Shown here piece after piece: positions 46,814 to 54,431 of a stretch of 64,000 nt of DNA. The notes below the pieces were generated by a model. The model was given only the letters and a program-made list of their open reading frames with translations, ran no database searches and was not told the origin of the DNA. The stretch is from Halarcobacter anaerophilus (GTDB lineage: Bacteria > Campylobacterota > Campylobacteria > Campylobacterales > Arcobacteraceae). A program made the translations under genes and the position numbers. The number at the start of each line of letters is the position of its first letter. Within the stretch, counting starts at the first letter, position 1. The stretch spans positions 744,001-808,000 of the forward strand of contig NZ_CP041070.1 in the NCBI RefSeq assembly GCF_006459125.1, given 5' to 3'.

Positions 46814-48214
46814 TTATACCTCTTCTAAAAATTTAAGTAGTTTTTCTCTTTTACTTTTTTCAAGATTCATATAAGACTCTTTTATGTTTTGAGCCTCTCC
46901 TTGATGCCAAAGAATAGCTTCTTGGAATGTTCTTGCTCTTCCATCATGTAAAAGTCTGGGTTTTTTCCCGTTTATTTTTTCATGAAGTGCTAATCCCCAT
47001 AAAGGAGCCGTTCTCCACTCTGTGCCTGTTGCTCTAAATTCACTTCTTTTATCGGCTAAGCCTTCTCCCATATCATGAAGCAGCAGATCCGTAAAAGGAG
47101 CAATTTCTATTCCGCTTTTTGTTGTAAATGAAGATATATGACATTTGTTACAACCGATTTGCTTAAATATTCTTAGACCCTCTTTATACTCTTTTGTTTT
47201 TTCTGCCGTATATGTTTTTCTTTTTTCTACATAATAAGTTATTGCATCTAATCTTTCTTGTGTTATATCAAAAGGATCTCTTGCTTTAGGTGCTTTTTTA
47301 CACTCGATTTGTTTTGAAGTACAAGTATCAAAAGGGTAATAAACAGTTGTTAATCCCATATCGTTATTTGCAGCATCTGCCACTTGGTGTTTAACGGAAG
47401 TTATATTTGCTTTCCAGCTAAATCTTCCTAATTCAACTCTTTTTGTAATAGGTGAATAAGCATAATTTGCTTTTCCTGATATTCCGTCACTGTTTCTGTC
47501 AAATTCATCTTCGTTTTTAAGAATATCCTCTTTTGAAATATCTTCTAATAAACCTATACCGTTTAAAGAAGGTGCTAGTCTAAAAGTAAGAATTGAGTCT
47601 TTATGAAGTTCGCCGTATTGCAGCTGTTTTAAAGCATAATGGGGTTTTAAAAGAGTATCAACTTCTCCGTCAGGGAATGTTATTTGAATTTTCTCATAAG
47701 TAATACCGGCTTTTGCTTCAAAGTTTACACCGTGAACACCGTTTATTGATATTTGGTTTCCATAACTTGGTTCGGGTACTAATCCCATTTTTTCTATAAG
47801 GGCTTTATGCTCTTTAGAGTTATTACTCTTTATTGATAGTTTTGGAATAAGACTTCTTGAAAAATCACCGTTTTTATTATACAAATTTCCTCTTCCGTTG
47901 CCCGGATGGCAACTTGCACAGGTATTTGCATTAAACAAAGGACCTAAACCGTCTCTTGCAGTTGTAGCACTTGGAGCTTCAACCCAAGGAATTCTAAAAA
48001 AACTTTTTCCTAAAATAAATTTGTCGTACTGCTCATCACTAAGTTGTGATATTGGTTTAAGAAGTAAAGAGTTATTTTTATCAGTTGATAAATCTTTGCT
48101 TGAACTATTAACGGCAAAAAGCCCCATAGCAAAAATTGCTATAAGGCTTTTATTTAAGGCTTGTTTTGTAATCGAAAAATTAAATCTTAGTTTCTTCTGG
48201 ATCTGTAACATCAT
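46814..48214 (-). CDS. Di-heme oxidoreductase (DUF1111, thiol oxidoreductase-like)
   Basis: A 466-residue c-type cytochrome. A signal-like segment is at about 22-36 (LIAIFAMGLFAVN). Heme sites are CASCH in FNANTCASCHPGNGRG (near 100) and CNKCH in GCNKCHISSF (near 355). The C-terminal LWGLALHEKINGKKPRLLHDGRART and AILWHQGEA segments, in that order, are typical of the family. It is regularly found next to imelysin genes in Fur-controlled operons. Its start overlaps the upstream imelysin gene by 35 bases. Confidence 0.88.
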   Translation of the reverse strand: MMLQIQKKLRFNFSITKQALNKSLIAIFAMGLFAVNSSSKDLSTDKNNSLLLKPISQLSDEQYDKFILGKSFFRIPWVEAPSATTARDGLGPLFNANTCASCHPGNGRGNLYNKNGDFSRSLIPKLSIKSNNSKEHKALIEKMGLVPEPSYGNQISINGVHGVNFEAKAGITYEKIQITFPDGEVDTLLKPHYALKQLQYGELHKDSILTFRLAPSLNGIGLLEDISKEDILKNEDEFDRNSDGISGKANYAYSPITKRVELGRFSWKANITSVKHQVADAANNDMGLTTVYYPFDTCTSKQIECKKAPKARDPFDITQERLDAITYYVEKRKTYTAEKTKEYKEGLRIFKQIGCNKCHISSFTTKSGIEIAPFTDLLLHDMGEGLADKRSEFRATGTEWRTAPLWGLALHEKINGKKPRLLHDGRARTFQEAILWHQGEAQNIKESYMNLEKSKREKLLKFLEEV

Positions 48215-49523
48215 CTGTACTTAACGAAACTCCGTTTGCTTGTGCAACTGCAACCATTTGGTCACCTAATTTTCTCAACTCGTTTTTAAGTTTTACAATA
48301 ACTTTTGCTTGAGGATTATCAGGTCTTATTTGATAATCGAAGTGAGCAGTAGTTTTTGCTATTTTATCAATGCTTGCAATTTTTACTTCAATTGATTTCA
48401 TAAGAGCAATAATTTTTGCTTTTTCTTCAACTGAAACAGCATCTAAAAGAGAAGAACCGTAAGATTTACCCATATATGATGAAGTTAAAACATTTTTAAA
48501 TCCTAAATAGTTTGTAACAATATCTCTGTGTGTATTATCAGAAAAACAAGAGTGTTCATCTTCTTCTGACGGAGTTAATACAGCAACGGCAATTCTTTCG
48601 TTTGCAAGTTCTGATTTTATAAATACACCCATTCCTGCAATAATTTGTTTTAAAGCAGTATTTGTCGGAATATTTTTATTTGCATCTTTTCCTGTTAGTT
48701 TTCCTAAAAAGGCATTTTTATATAATCCGTTATCTTCCCACGCATTAGATACTGTTTCTAAATCATTAACAATTTTATCCGTTGATGCTTTTAGGTATGT
48801 CAATCTTCTTTGAGCGTTTTTATCTGTTGTAAAATCAGATAAAGGTCTTTGTCCCGCAGTTAAAGGTCCGTTTGTTATTGAATCTTTCATAAAGTTTGAA
48901 TAATCTTGATCTTGTCCCCAAAGTAAAAATTCAACTGCATGATAACCTGTAGATACATTTGCTTCTCCACCGTTTTCATTTAAAGCAGTAAGTGAATCAA
49001 TTGTGATTTTAGAAACATCAACTGCACTTGAATCTTCACCGCCTGGATTAAAACTACCTTTTGTATCGATAATATTTCCTGAAGTTGTTTTTCCGTCTGC
49101 ATCTGTTGTATAATCAATCATATTTTCATCTAAAGGCCAAGCATTGATTTGTCCTTCAAGTGCTCCGTAAGTATCTGCTACCCAACCTTCTTCTGCATCA
49201 ATAGGACCGTTTGAAAGTCTGAAAATTTCAGTTTGCCCGTAAGATTCTCTTGAAGTAAGCCAAGCTTTTTTTGCATTTTCAAGTGTTGTGCCAGTGGGAT
49301 TTTTAACAAAAGCATTAATTGCTGCTTGTAAAGCTTTTGCATCTTTTAGTGCATCACCGTAAGTATCTTGAGCAATTTTTGCATAAGAGTTTAATATATT
49401 TTCCGTTTTATTCTCAACTTTTATCGATGCTGTTTTTGTATTTTCAGAAGTTGTAGAACAACCTGCAAACGCTAATGCAGCTGCAAAACTTATAGAAGCT
49501 GTGATTAATTTCGTTTTTTTCAT
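48180..49523 (-). CDS. Imelysin-family lipoprotein (iron-regulated protein A type)
   Basis: A 447-residue lipoprotein with signal and lipobox (LAFAGCSTTSE, Cys near 21). It holds two imelysin repeats and the family signature GYHAVEFLLWGQDQD (near 189-203), with NAWPLDENMIDY upstream and YQIRPDNP near the C-terminus. Family members are iron-starvation-induced and bind iron at the G-x-H-x-x-E site. First gene of the minus-strand iron operon; a Fur-like site stands just upstream. Confidence 0.92.
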   Translation of the reverse strand: MKKTKLITASISFAAALAFAGCSTTSENTKTASIKVENKTENILNSYAKIAQDTYGDALKDAKALQAAINAFVKNPTGTTLENAKKAWLTSRESYGQTEIFRLSNGPIDAEEGWVADTYGALEGQINAWPLDENMIDYTTDADGKTTSGNIIDTKGSFNPGGEDSSAVDVSKITIDSLTALNENGGEANVSTGYHAVEFLLWGQDQDYSNFMKDSITNGPLTAGQRPLSDFTTDKNAQRRLTYLKASTDKIVNDLETVSNAWEDNGLYKNAFLGKLTGKDANKNIPTNTALKQIIAGMGVFIKSELANERIAVAVLTPSEEDEHSCFSDNTHRDIVTNYLGFKNVLTSSYMGKSYGSSLLDAVSVEEKAKIIALMKSIEVKIASIDKIAKTTAHFDYQIRPDNPQAKVIVKLKNELRKLGDQMVAVAQANGVSLSTDDVTDPEETKI

Positions 49524-49636
49524 TTAGTTTCCTTTTTATTATTTAAGAGAATGATATCTTAATTACTATTTTAATAATTAATATCAAGAATGTGGAGGAA
49601 TTCTATTATTATCAAGCTTAACAAACACTTAATACT

Positions 49637-49655
49637 AATAATGGTTATCAATAAA
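49637..49655 (-). promoter_or_regulatory. Fur-box-like site for the imelysin operon
   Basis: AATAATGGTTATCAATAAA, 13 of 19 to the Fur consensus, contains the shared 10-mer GTTATCAATA (49644-49653), about 115 bases upstream of the imelysin start. Confidence 0.5.
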
Positions 49656-49722
49656 AAGAAAAATAATACAAGAGAAAAATAACAGATTTATAAATGTTTA
49701 AGTTTATTAGATATATTATTAT

Positions 49723-49741
49723 AATAATGATTATCAAAATA
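49723..49741 (+). promoter_or_regulatory. Fur-box-like site before the 56-residue gene and the organelle-like operon
   Basis: AATAATGATTATCAAAATA, 14 of 19 to the Fur consensus, ends 16 bases before the start of the small gene. It could control that gene and the downstream ATPase operon. Confidence 0.6.
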
Positions 49742-49757
49742 GTTTAAAGGAGAATTT

Positions 49758-49928
49758 ATGTCAGATTACAGAATAAGAGCGGAAATTAACAGGTTGGTGG
49801 AACAAAACAATATAGAAGATCCTAAAAAATCAATTTGCCCAATTATAAAAATCATAAAAATGAGACACAAGCAATTAGATACGAATAGAATTTTAAAAGT
49901 TGCAAAAGAGGTTTTTATAGAAGAGTAA
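49758..49928 (+). CDS. Small hypothetical protein under a Fur-like site
   Basis: A 56-residue protein, MSDYRIRAEINRLVEQNNIE and on to EVFIEE, basic and helical, with a single Cys (KSICPIIK, near 27). A strong ribosome site AAAGGAGA lies seven bases before the ATG. There is no membrane segment. The size, helices and place upstream of the ATPase operon suggest a small regulator or adaptor, which is inference. Confidence 0.65.
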   Translation: MSDYRIRAEINRLVEQNNIEDPKKSICPIIKIIKMRHKQLDTNRILKVAKEVFIEE

Positions 49929-50081
49929 GTTTTTTTTAATTATACTTTTATGATATTAATTATTAAAATTGTACTTATATAGCTCTTATTATGTTTATAA
50001 GAATAGATATTGCAAATATCTTTTAAAGAAGATTTTAATTTGAATTATAAATAGTATACTAAGAGCAGAGGTTAAAAGAAA

Positions 50082-52235
50082 ATGAACGACGAAATTATTA
50101 TAAAAAGCGTAGCAAACAACAGAGTCAGATTAAAATCCGACTTGTTTGCATTAAGTTCCAATTTGGAACTTATAGAAAATGAGTTTAAAGATATTTTTAT
50201 AGATTTTAGAAAAAATATTTCCTGTAAATCGATTATCTTTAAATATAACCTTAATATAACACTTGACAGTGTAATTGAGAGATTAAATAATTTATTTAAT
50301 ATAACTGCATCTATTCCTGCAAGTAAAGCTATATGCGGTACAAGTTGCAGCAGTTGTAGTTTGAAAAAGCATGATGAAAAGTCCTGGAAAAGAAAACTTT
50401 TTGAATTTGCTCTTTTAAGCGGTTATGCAATCTATATTTTTGTAAGTGAAAATATTTTAGGAGCAACAATTGCTTCAACTGCTTTTAGCTTAGTGGGAAT
50501 TATCTCTTTTGTAGCAGCAATTCCGCTTTTAAAAGAGTCTTTAGAGGATATAAAACAAAAAAGATTTACTCTTCAAACTTTTATGAGCGGAACACTTCTT
50601 CTTGCAATTTTCTTTGGAGAAGCAACGGCAGCTTTTGAAATTATCTATATTTTAAGAGGCGGAATGCTGCTTGAAGAGTATATTGCAAATAGATCAAGAC
50701 AAGAGATTCAAAATTTAGTTGAATTAGATGTAAAAAAAGTTTATGTTTTAGTTGATGATGTTGAGATAGAAGTAAATATAGAAGAGCTAAAACAAAACGA
50801 TATAGTTGTTTGCAGAAGCGGAGAAAAAATTCCCGTTGACGGAATAATTACCCAAGGAAGTGCTGAAATAAATGAAGCAATTATAAACGGAAGAAGCGAA
50901 CCTGAATATAAAAAAGAGTCAGATGAGGTCTTTGCGGGAACTGTTTGTGAGAGAGGAAGAGTTTTTATAAAAGTTATTGCTTTGGGAAATGAAACTTATA
51001 TCTCAAGAACAATGAGAGAAGTAGAACTCTCTTTAATGCAAAAATCTCCAAGTGAATTAGAAGCGGATAGATTGGCAAACAGACTTCTTAAACTTGGAAC
51101 AGCTTTAACAGTAGGTACTTTTTTATTAACAGGCTCTTTTAGTGCAGCCTTTTCCGTTATGATAATTATGTCTTGTCCTTGTGCAACGGTATTAGCTGCT
51201 TCAACGGCAATAAGCGGTGGAATTGCAAATGCTGCAAAACAAGGAATTTTAATAAAAGGCGGAGATGCCTTAGAAAATGTTAGTAAAAGTGAAGTTTTTT
51301 GTTTTGATAAAACAGGAACTTTGACAACAGGAAAACCCGTAATCACGGATATAATCTCTTTAAGCAATAAAGATGAAAAACTGTTATTAGAGTATGCTGC
51401 ATCGGCTGAATACAGAAATTCTCATCCTCTTGCAAATTCAATCGTAAAATATGCAGATGAAAAAAACATAGAGATAAATCAAAATATTTTAAGTGAAGTC
51501 ATTCCAGGTTTCGGAGTTAAATCAAAAATCGATGATAAAAGACTTCTAGTAGGTAACAAAGCTTTATTAAACAGATATAAAATTTCTTTAAAAGATTATA
51601 AAAATGTTAGTTCAAAACTACTAAACAGCGGCAAAACGGCAGTTTATATAGCATTGGACGATGAAATTTTAGGAGTTCTTGGCTTTACTCATGAAGTAAG
51701 AAAAGGAACAAAACAGATGATTGAGGATTTAAGACAAAGAGGAGTTAAACATATAGCTTTATTAACAGGTGATGAGGTTAAAGTGGCAAACGGTTTTGCT
51801 CTTGATTTCGGTTTTGATTCTGTTTTTGCAAATCAATCTCCTAAAGGCAAAGCCGATGCAATAGAAGAGTTGAAGAAAAAATACAAAAGCGTTGTTATGG
51901 TAGGAGATGGAGTAAATGATACTTATGCTATGAGTAAAGCAGATGTTGCAATCTCTTTTGCAGCAGGTGGAAGTGAAGCCGCTATTGCAGTATCGGATGT
52001 AGCAATCACACACTCACATCCCGAAGATATCGTTAATCTATATGATGTAAGTAAAAAAAGCTTGAATGTAGTAAATCAAAATTATTATATAGGAACAAGT
52101 ACAAATTTAGCGGGTGTTGCTTTGTCTGCCATGGGAAGATTAACCCCTGTAGGTGCGGGTTTGATCCATATCGGACATACAATAGGAATTATGGCAAACT
52201 CTTCAAGATTGGCTATTGATGATAATAATTCTTGA
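50082..52235 (+). CDS. P1B-type metal ATPase with SCPC channel motif and atypical N-G-R actuator loop
   Basis: A 717-residue heavy-metal P-type ATPase. Residues 1-80 form an HMA-like domain without CxxC but with the basic NNRVRLK, then a Cys cluster C85-x3-C89-x2-C92 before TM1. The channel motif is SCPCA (364-368), the phosphorylated Asp is D409 in FDKTGTLT, the HP locus is NSHPLANS and the hinge GDGVNDTYAMS (canonical: GDGxNDAPAL). The actuator motif, normally T-G-E-S, is N-G-R-S (269-272), which should block dephosphorylation. It may be a regulatory or structural subunit, or move metal unusually. It opens the operon; the second ATPase in the operon has a standard TGES. Specificity is not certain; by context iron. 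Confidence 0.87.
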   Translation: MNDEIIIKSVANNRVRLKSDLFALSSNLELIENEFKDIFIDFRKNISCKSIIFKYNLNITLDSVIERLNNLFNITASIPASKAICGTSCSSCSLKKHDEKSWKRKLFEFALLSGYAIYIFVSENILGATIASTAFSLVGIISFVAAIPLLKESLEDIKQKRFTLQTFMSGTLLLAIFFGEATAAFEIIYILRGGMLLEEYIANRSRQEIQNLVELDVKKVYVLVDDVEIEVNIEELKQNDIVVCRSGEKIPVDGIITQGSAEINEAIINGRSEPEYKKESDEVFAGTVCERGRVFIKVIALGNETYISRTMREVELSLMQKSPSELEADRLANRLLKLGTALTVGTFLLTGSFSAAFSVMIIMSCPCATVLAASTAISGGIANAAKQGILIKGGDALENVSKSEVFCFDKTGTLTTGKPVITDIISLSNKDEKLLLEYAASAEYRNSHPLANSIVKYADEKNIEINQNILSEVIPGFGVKSKIDDKRLLVGNKALLNRYKISLKDYKNVSSKLLNSGKTAVYIALDDEILGVLGFTHEVRKGTKQMIEDLRQRGVKHIALLTGDEVKVANGFALDFGFDSVFANQSPKGKADAIEELKKKYKSVVMVGDGVNDTYAMSKADVAISFAAGGSEAAIAVSDVAITHSHPEDIVNLYDVSKKSLNVVNQNYYIGTSTNLAGVALSAMGRLTPVGAGLIHIGHTIGIMANSSRLAIDDNNS

Positions 52236-52300
52236 TTTATATTAAGTTAAGTTTAAAATAGAAGTGTAGATAATTGTGAATAATAAAAAGGAATATAAAA

Positions 52301-52615
52301 TTGATTACAACAGAAAAATTAATAGAGATTAGTTCTTATTTAACTTTGGTTCACCATATAAAAGGAAGAATAAGAGTTAGGGTAAATCCCAAAATAAAAG
52401 AACAGAGTCAAAATATAACTTTAGAAGATATTGAAGATATTCCTAATAAAATAGATGGAATAAAAAAAATAAAGATAAATAAAATTGTAGGTTCAATAAC
52501 AATTGAATATGATAATAAAATATTTCCTGATAAATTATGGAAAGATTTGATTGGTCAAGAAAATTTAGAAGAGATTGCAGAAATTTTAAACAAGCTTGAA
52601 AAAGAGGTGGCATAA
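52301..52615 (+). CDS. HMA-like (HMA2-type) Arg-rich protein
   Basis: A 104-residue single-domain protein, TTG start with AAAAGGA seven bases upstream. The ferredoxin-like HMA fold is suggested by VHHIKGRIRVRVNP (near 21-34), IDGIKKIKINKIVGSITIEYD and helices. The metal-binding CxxC is absent and replaced by G-R-x-R-x-R, as in small HMA2 proteins that accompany P1B ATPases. The same basic beta-strand pattern is at the N-terminus of both ATPases of this operon (NNRVRLK; SKRARF). It may act as a docking or regulatory partner. Confidence 0.75.
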   Translation: MITTEKLIEISSYLTLVHHIKGRIRVRVNPKIKEQSQNITLEDIEDIPNKIDGIKKIKINKIVGSITIEYDNKIFPDKLWKDLIGQENLEEIAEILNKLEKEVA

Positions 52616-53406
52616 TGCAAGAAAATATTCAAGAAAACACAGTAACGCAGGAACAACTGGAAACAAAGCAAGATAGTATAATAAAAAATTTTGATGAAGA
52701 TCTGCTAAAAGGTTTAAGAGTAGATCCAAACTATAATGAACCGGTTTTAGATCAAGTCTTAAGAATAGCTATCTATGATGAGTATCATGCTTATGAAACA
52801 TATAGAAAAATATTGGAAAAATTTGGTAACGTATCACCTTTTTCAAATATTTTAGAAGCAGAAATAAGACATTATCAAGAGTTGGCTTTAATATTGGAAA
52901 AACATCAAGTTCCTATGCCCGTAAATGACTGGGAAGGTAAAATCGAAGCCCCGAACTCTTTATTGGAAGCTTCTGAAATAGCAGTTGCAGCAGAAATCGA
53001 TAATATAAAAATGTATGATAATCTAATCTCTTATGCTAAAGATTATCCAGATGTTTTAGACACTCTTTACAGAATGCAAGCTGCTTCTTATAATAATCAT
53101 CTTCCAAGTTTCAGACAGGCTGTAATTAATCATTCAAGCAGTGATACACAAGTAAACGTAAATGAAATTTATCAACAATATTCGCAACATAATATAGATG
53201 AAGCAATTTCAAAAATGGATGAATTCGGTCAAATGGCTTCAAAATTTGCTTCAGGACAAGTTACCCAAGAAGATATGTTAAAGCTTTTAAGTAATACAAA
53301 TCTCTCTTTTATAGGCGGAGCTTTGTTAGGAGCCGTAGGTGCAGGTGTTTTATCTCAAATGACGAAAGAAAAAAGCGAAGATATCCAAGAAGACGAGGAG
53401 GTGTAA
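52615..53406 (+). CDS. DUF2202-like ferritin-fold protein with C-terminal membrane anchor
   Basis: A 263-residue protein. A four-helix di-iron domain spans about 45-170: YDEYHAYETYRKILEKFG (E56), FSNILEAEIRHYQEL (E83, H86), AVAAEIDNIKMYDN (E127) and ASYNNHLPSFRQAV (H162), as in DUF2202 ferritin-like proteins. Residues 230-248 form a Gly/Ala-rich membrane helix (SFIGGALLGAVGAGVLSQM), followed by an acidic tail, which is unusual for a ferritin. It could oxidise ferrous iron at a membrane surface. The start overlaps the HMA-like gene stop by one base (TAATG). The iron-oxidation role is inferred. Confidence 0.85.
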   Translation: MQENIQENTVTQEQLETKQDSIIKNFDEDLLKGLRVDPNYNEPVLDQVLRIAIYDEYHAYETYRKILEKFGNVSPFSNILEAEIRHYQELALILEKHQVPMPVNDWEGKIEAPNSLLEASEIAVAAEIDNIKMYDNLISYAKDYPDVLDTLYRMQAASYNNHLPSFRQAVINHSSSDTQVNVNEIYQQYSQHNIDEAISKMDEFGQMASKFASGQVTQEDMLKLLSNTNLSFIGGALLGAVGAGVLSQMTKEKSEDIQEDEEV

Positions 53407-53407
53407 T

Positions 53408-53500
53408 ATGCCGTTAATTCCGTTTGCCTTAGGAGCTGTTATAGGCAGTTCTTTAGTGTTGTTATTTTCAAAAAAGAAAAAATCTAAAAAGGAGAAATAA
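53408..53500 (+). CDS. Thirty-residue membrane peptide
   Basis: A 30-residue peptide MPLIPFALGAVIGSSLVLLF followed by a basic tail (SKKKKSKKEK). One hydrophobic Gly-rich helix. It starts two bases after the ferritin-like gene, with the GAGGAGG ribosome site 9 bases upstream, and overlaps the next gene by one base (TAATG). The tight fit on both sides supports a real gene despite its size. Confidence 0.7.
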   Translation: MPLIPFALGAVIGSSLVLLFSKKKKSKKEK

Positions 53501-53754
53501 TGTTACCGTTCATAGCAGGTATAGCAGCAGGAGCAGTTGCAGTTGTTGCATACAATAATAATAAAAAAATCAGAAAAAACGTAAATGAAGGTGCAAAAAA
53601 AGCCAAACATCTTGCCCAAGAGGGATATGAAAAAACAAAAGAGTTTGCAAAAGACGTAAAAGCAAGCGTTGATGAAAAAGTCGAGTCTTTAAAATCAAAA
53701 AAAGAAGAGAAGAAAATTGAAAAAGAGGGAGAAACAGCCAATGGCAACGAGTAG
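53500..53754 (+). CDS. Membrane-anchored amphipathic helix protein (YtxH-like)
   Basis: An 84-residue protein: one N-terminal Gly/Ala-rich membrane helix (LPFIAGIAAGAVAVVAY, residues 2-18) and a long charged amphipathic helix with repeats such as EGAKKAKHLAQEGYEKTKEF, like YtxH-type and LEA-like proteins. It overlaps neighbours at both ends. A membrane-coating or membrane-shaping role is an inference. Confidence 0.75.
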   Translation: MLPFIAGIAAGAVAVVAYNNNKKIRKNVNEGAKKAKHLAQEGYEKTKEFAKDVKASVDEKVESLKSKKEEKKIEKEGETANGNE

Positions 53755-54088
53755 TTTATCAATTAATACAGGTGCACCAAGAAATGTAACAGGGCATGTA
53801 GTAAGCGGTTCATTAGCAGCAGGGGCACTTGCTGCGGCTATAAATTATAATAAATATAAAAACGGTGAAATTCAAAAGAGTGAAGCTATTAACAGTTCAA
53901 TTAAACTCTCTGCTCAAGGTGGAATTGCAACAGGAAGTGCAATTGCAGCGGCTAATTATTTAGGGCAGGGAAATATAGTTAATATGCTTACTGCAATTTC
54001 AGTAGGTGTTATGGGTGTTTATGCAGTGGAAAAAGTAAGTGATAAATTAACTCAAAGAAAAGAAATCGAAGCAGAAGAGGAAAAATAA
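53741..54088 (+). CDS. Small two-helix Gly/Ala-rich membrane protein
   Basis: A 115-residue protein (MATSSLSINTGAPRN) with two Gly/Ala-rich hydrophobic segments, about 20-40 (VVSGSLAAGALAAAINY) and about 62-92 (GGIATGSAIAAANYLG and ISVGVMGVYAVEKV). The start at 53741 follows the ribosome site GAGGGAG; an earlier in-frame ATG at 53717 lies deeper in the previous gene. The architecture resembles the small Gly-rich proteins found in magnetosome and other organelle membranes, but no sequence family is recognised. Confidence 0.75.
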   Translation: MATSSLSINTGAPRNVTGHVVSGSLAAGALAAAINYNKYKNGEIQKSEAINSSIKLSAQGGIATGSAIAAANYLGQGNIVNMLTAISVGVMGVYAVEKVSDKLTQRKEIEAEEEK

Positions 54089-54423
54089 TGCAAAATAATA
54101 CAATAGATACAAATCCATATATAAATAATCAAAATCAGGCACAACAAGATCTTAACTTAGCAAATCAAAACCCGTATATAAGCGATAATACGACTGCTGC
54201 AAATACAAATTCAAGTCTTTTAGGCAGTTTTGATACAAATAAATTTTTATTAGGTGCCGTAATAGGAGCTGTGGGAGCTTATGTTCTTACAAATGAAAAA
54301 GCACAAAAAACAATTTTTAAAACTATTGCAAAAGGAAGTGCTTTGTTCGGTGCAGGAATCGAAGAGATGAAAGAGAGATTTGAAGACGCAAAAGCTGAAA
54401 TGGAAGCTCAAAAAGAGGATTAA
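54088..54423 (+). CDS. Membrane protein with NPYI repeats and YtxH-like helix
   Basis: A 111-residue protein. A polar Asn/Gln-rich N-terminus carries two copies of N-P-Y-I (NPYINN near 9; NPYISD near 28), which could be protein-binding motifs. Residues 50-68 (KFLLGAVIGAVGAYVL) form a glycine-zipper membrane helix and the rest an amphipathic charged helix (GIEEMKERFEDAKAEME). It overlaps the previous stop by one base and ends eight bases before the second ATPase. Confidence 0.75.
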   Translation: MQNNTIDTNPYINNQNQAQQDLNLANQNPYISDNTTAANTNSSLLGSFDTNKFLLGAVIGAVGAYVLTNEKAQKTIFKTIAKGSALFGAGIEEMKERFEDAKAEMEAQKED

Positions 54424-54431
54424 ACAGATTT

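Noticed and set aside
53484-53762. Minus-strand frame opposite the small membrane genes
   Set aside because: Its composition mirrors the Lys/Glu-rich plus-strand gene (giving Phe/Ser-rich sequence), and the plus strand has tight gene overlaps and ribosome sites.
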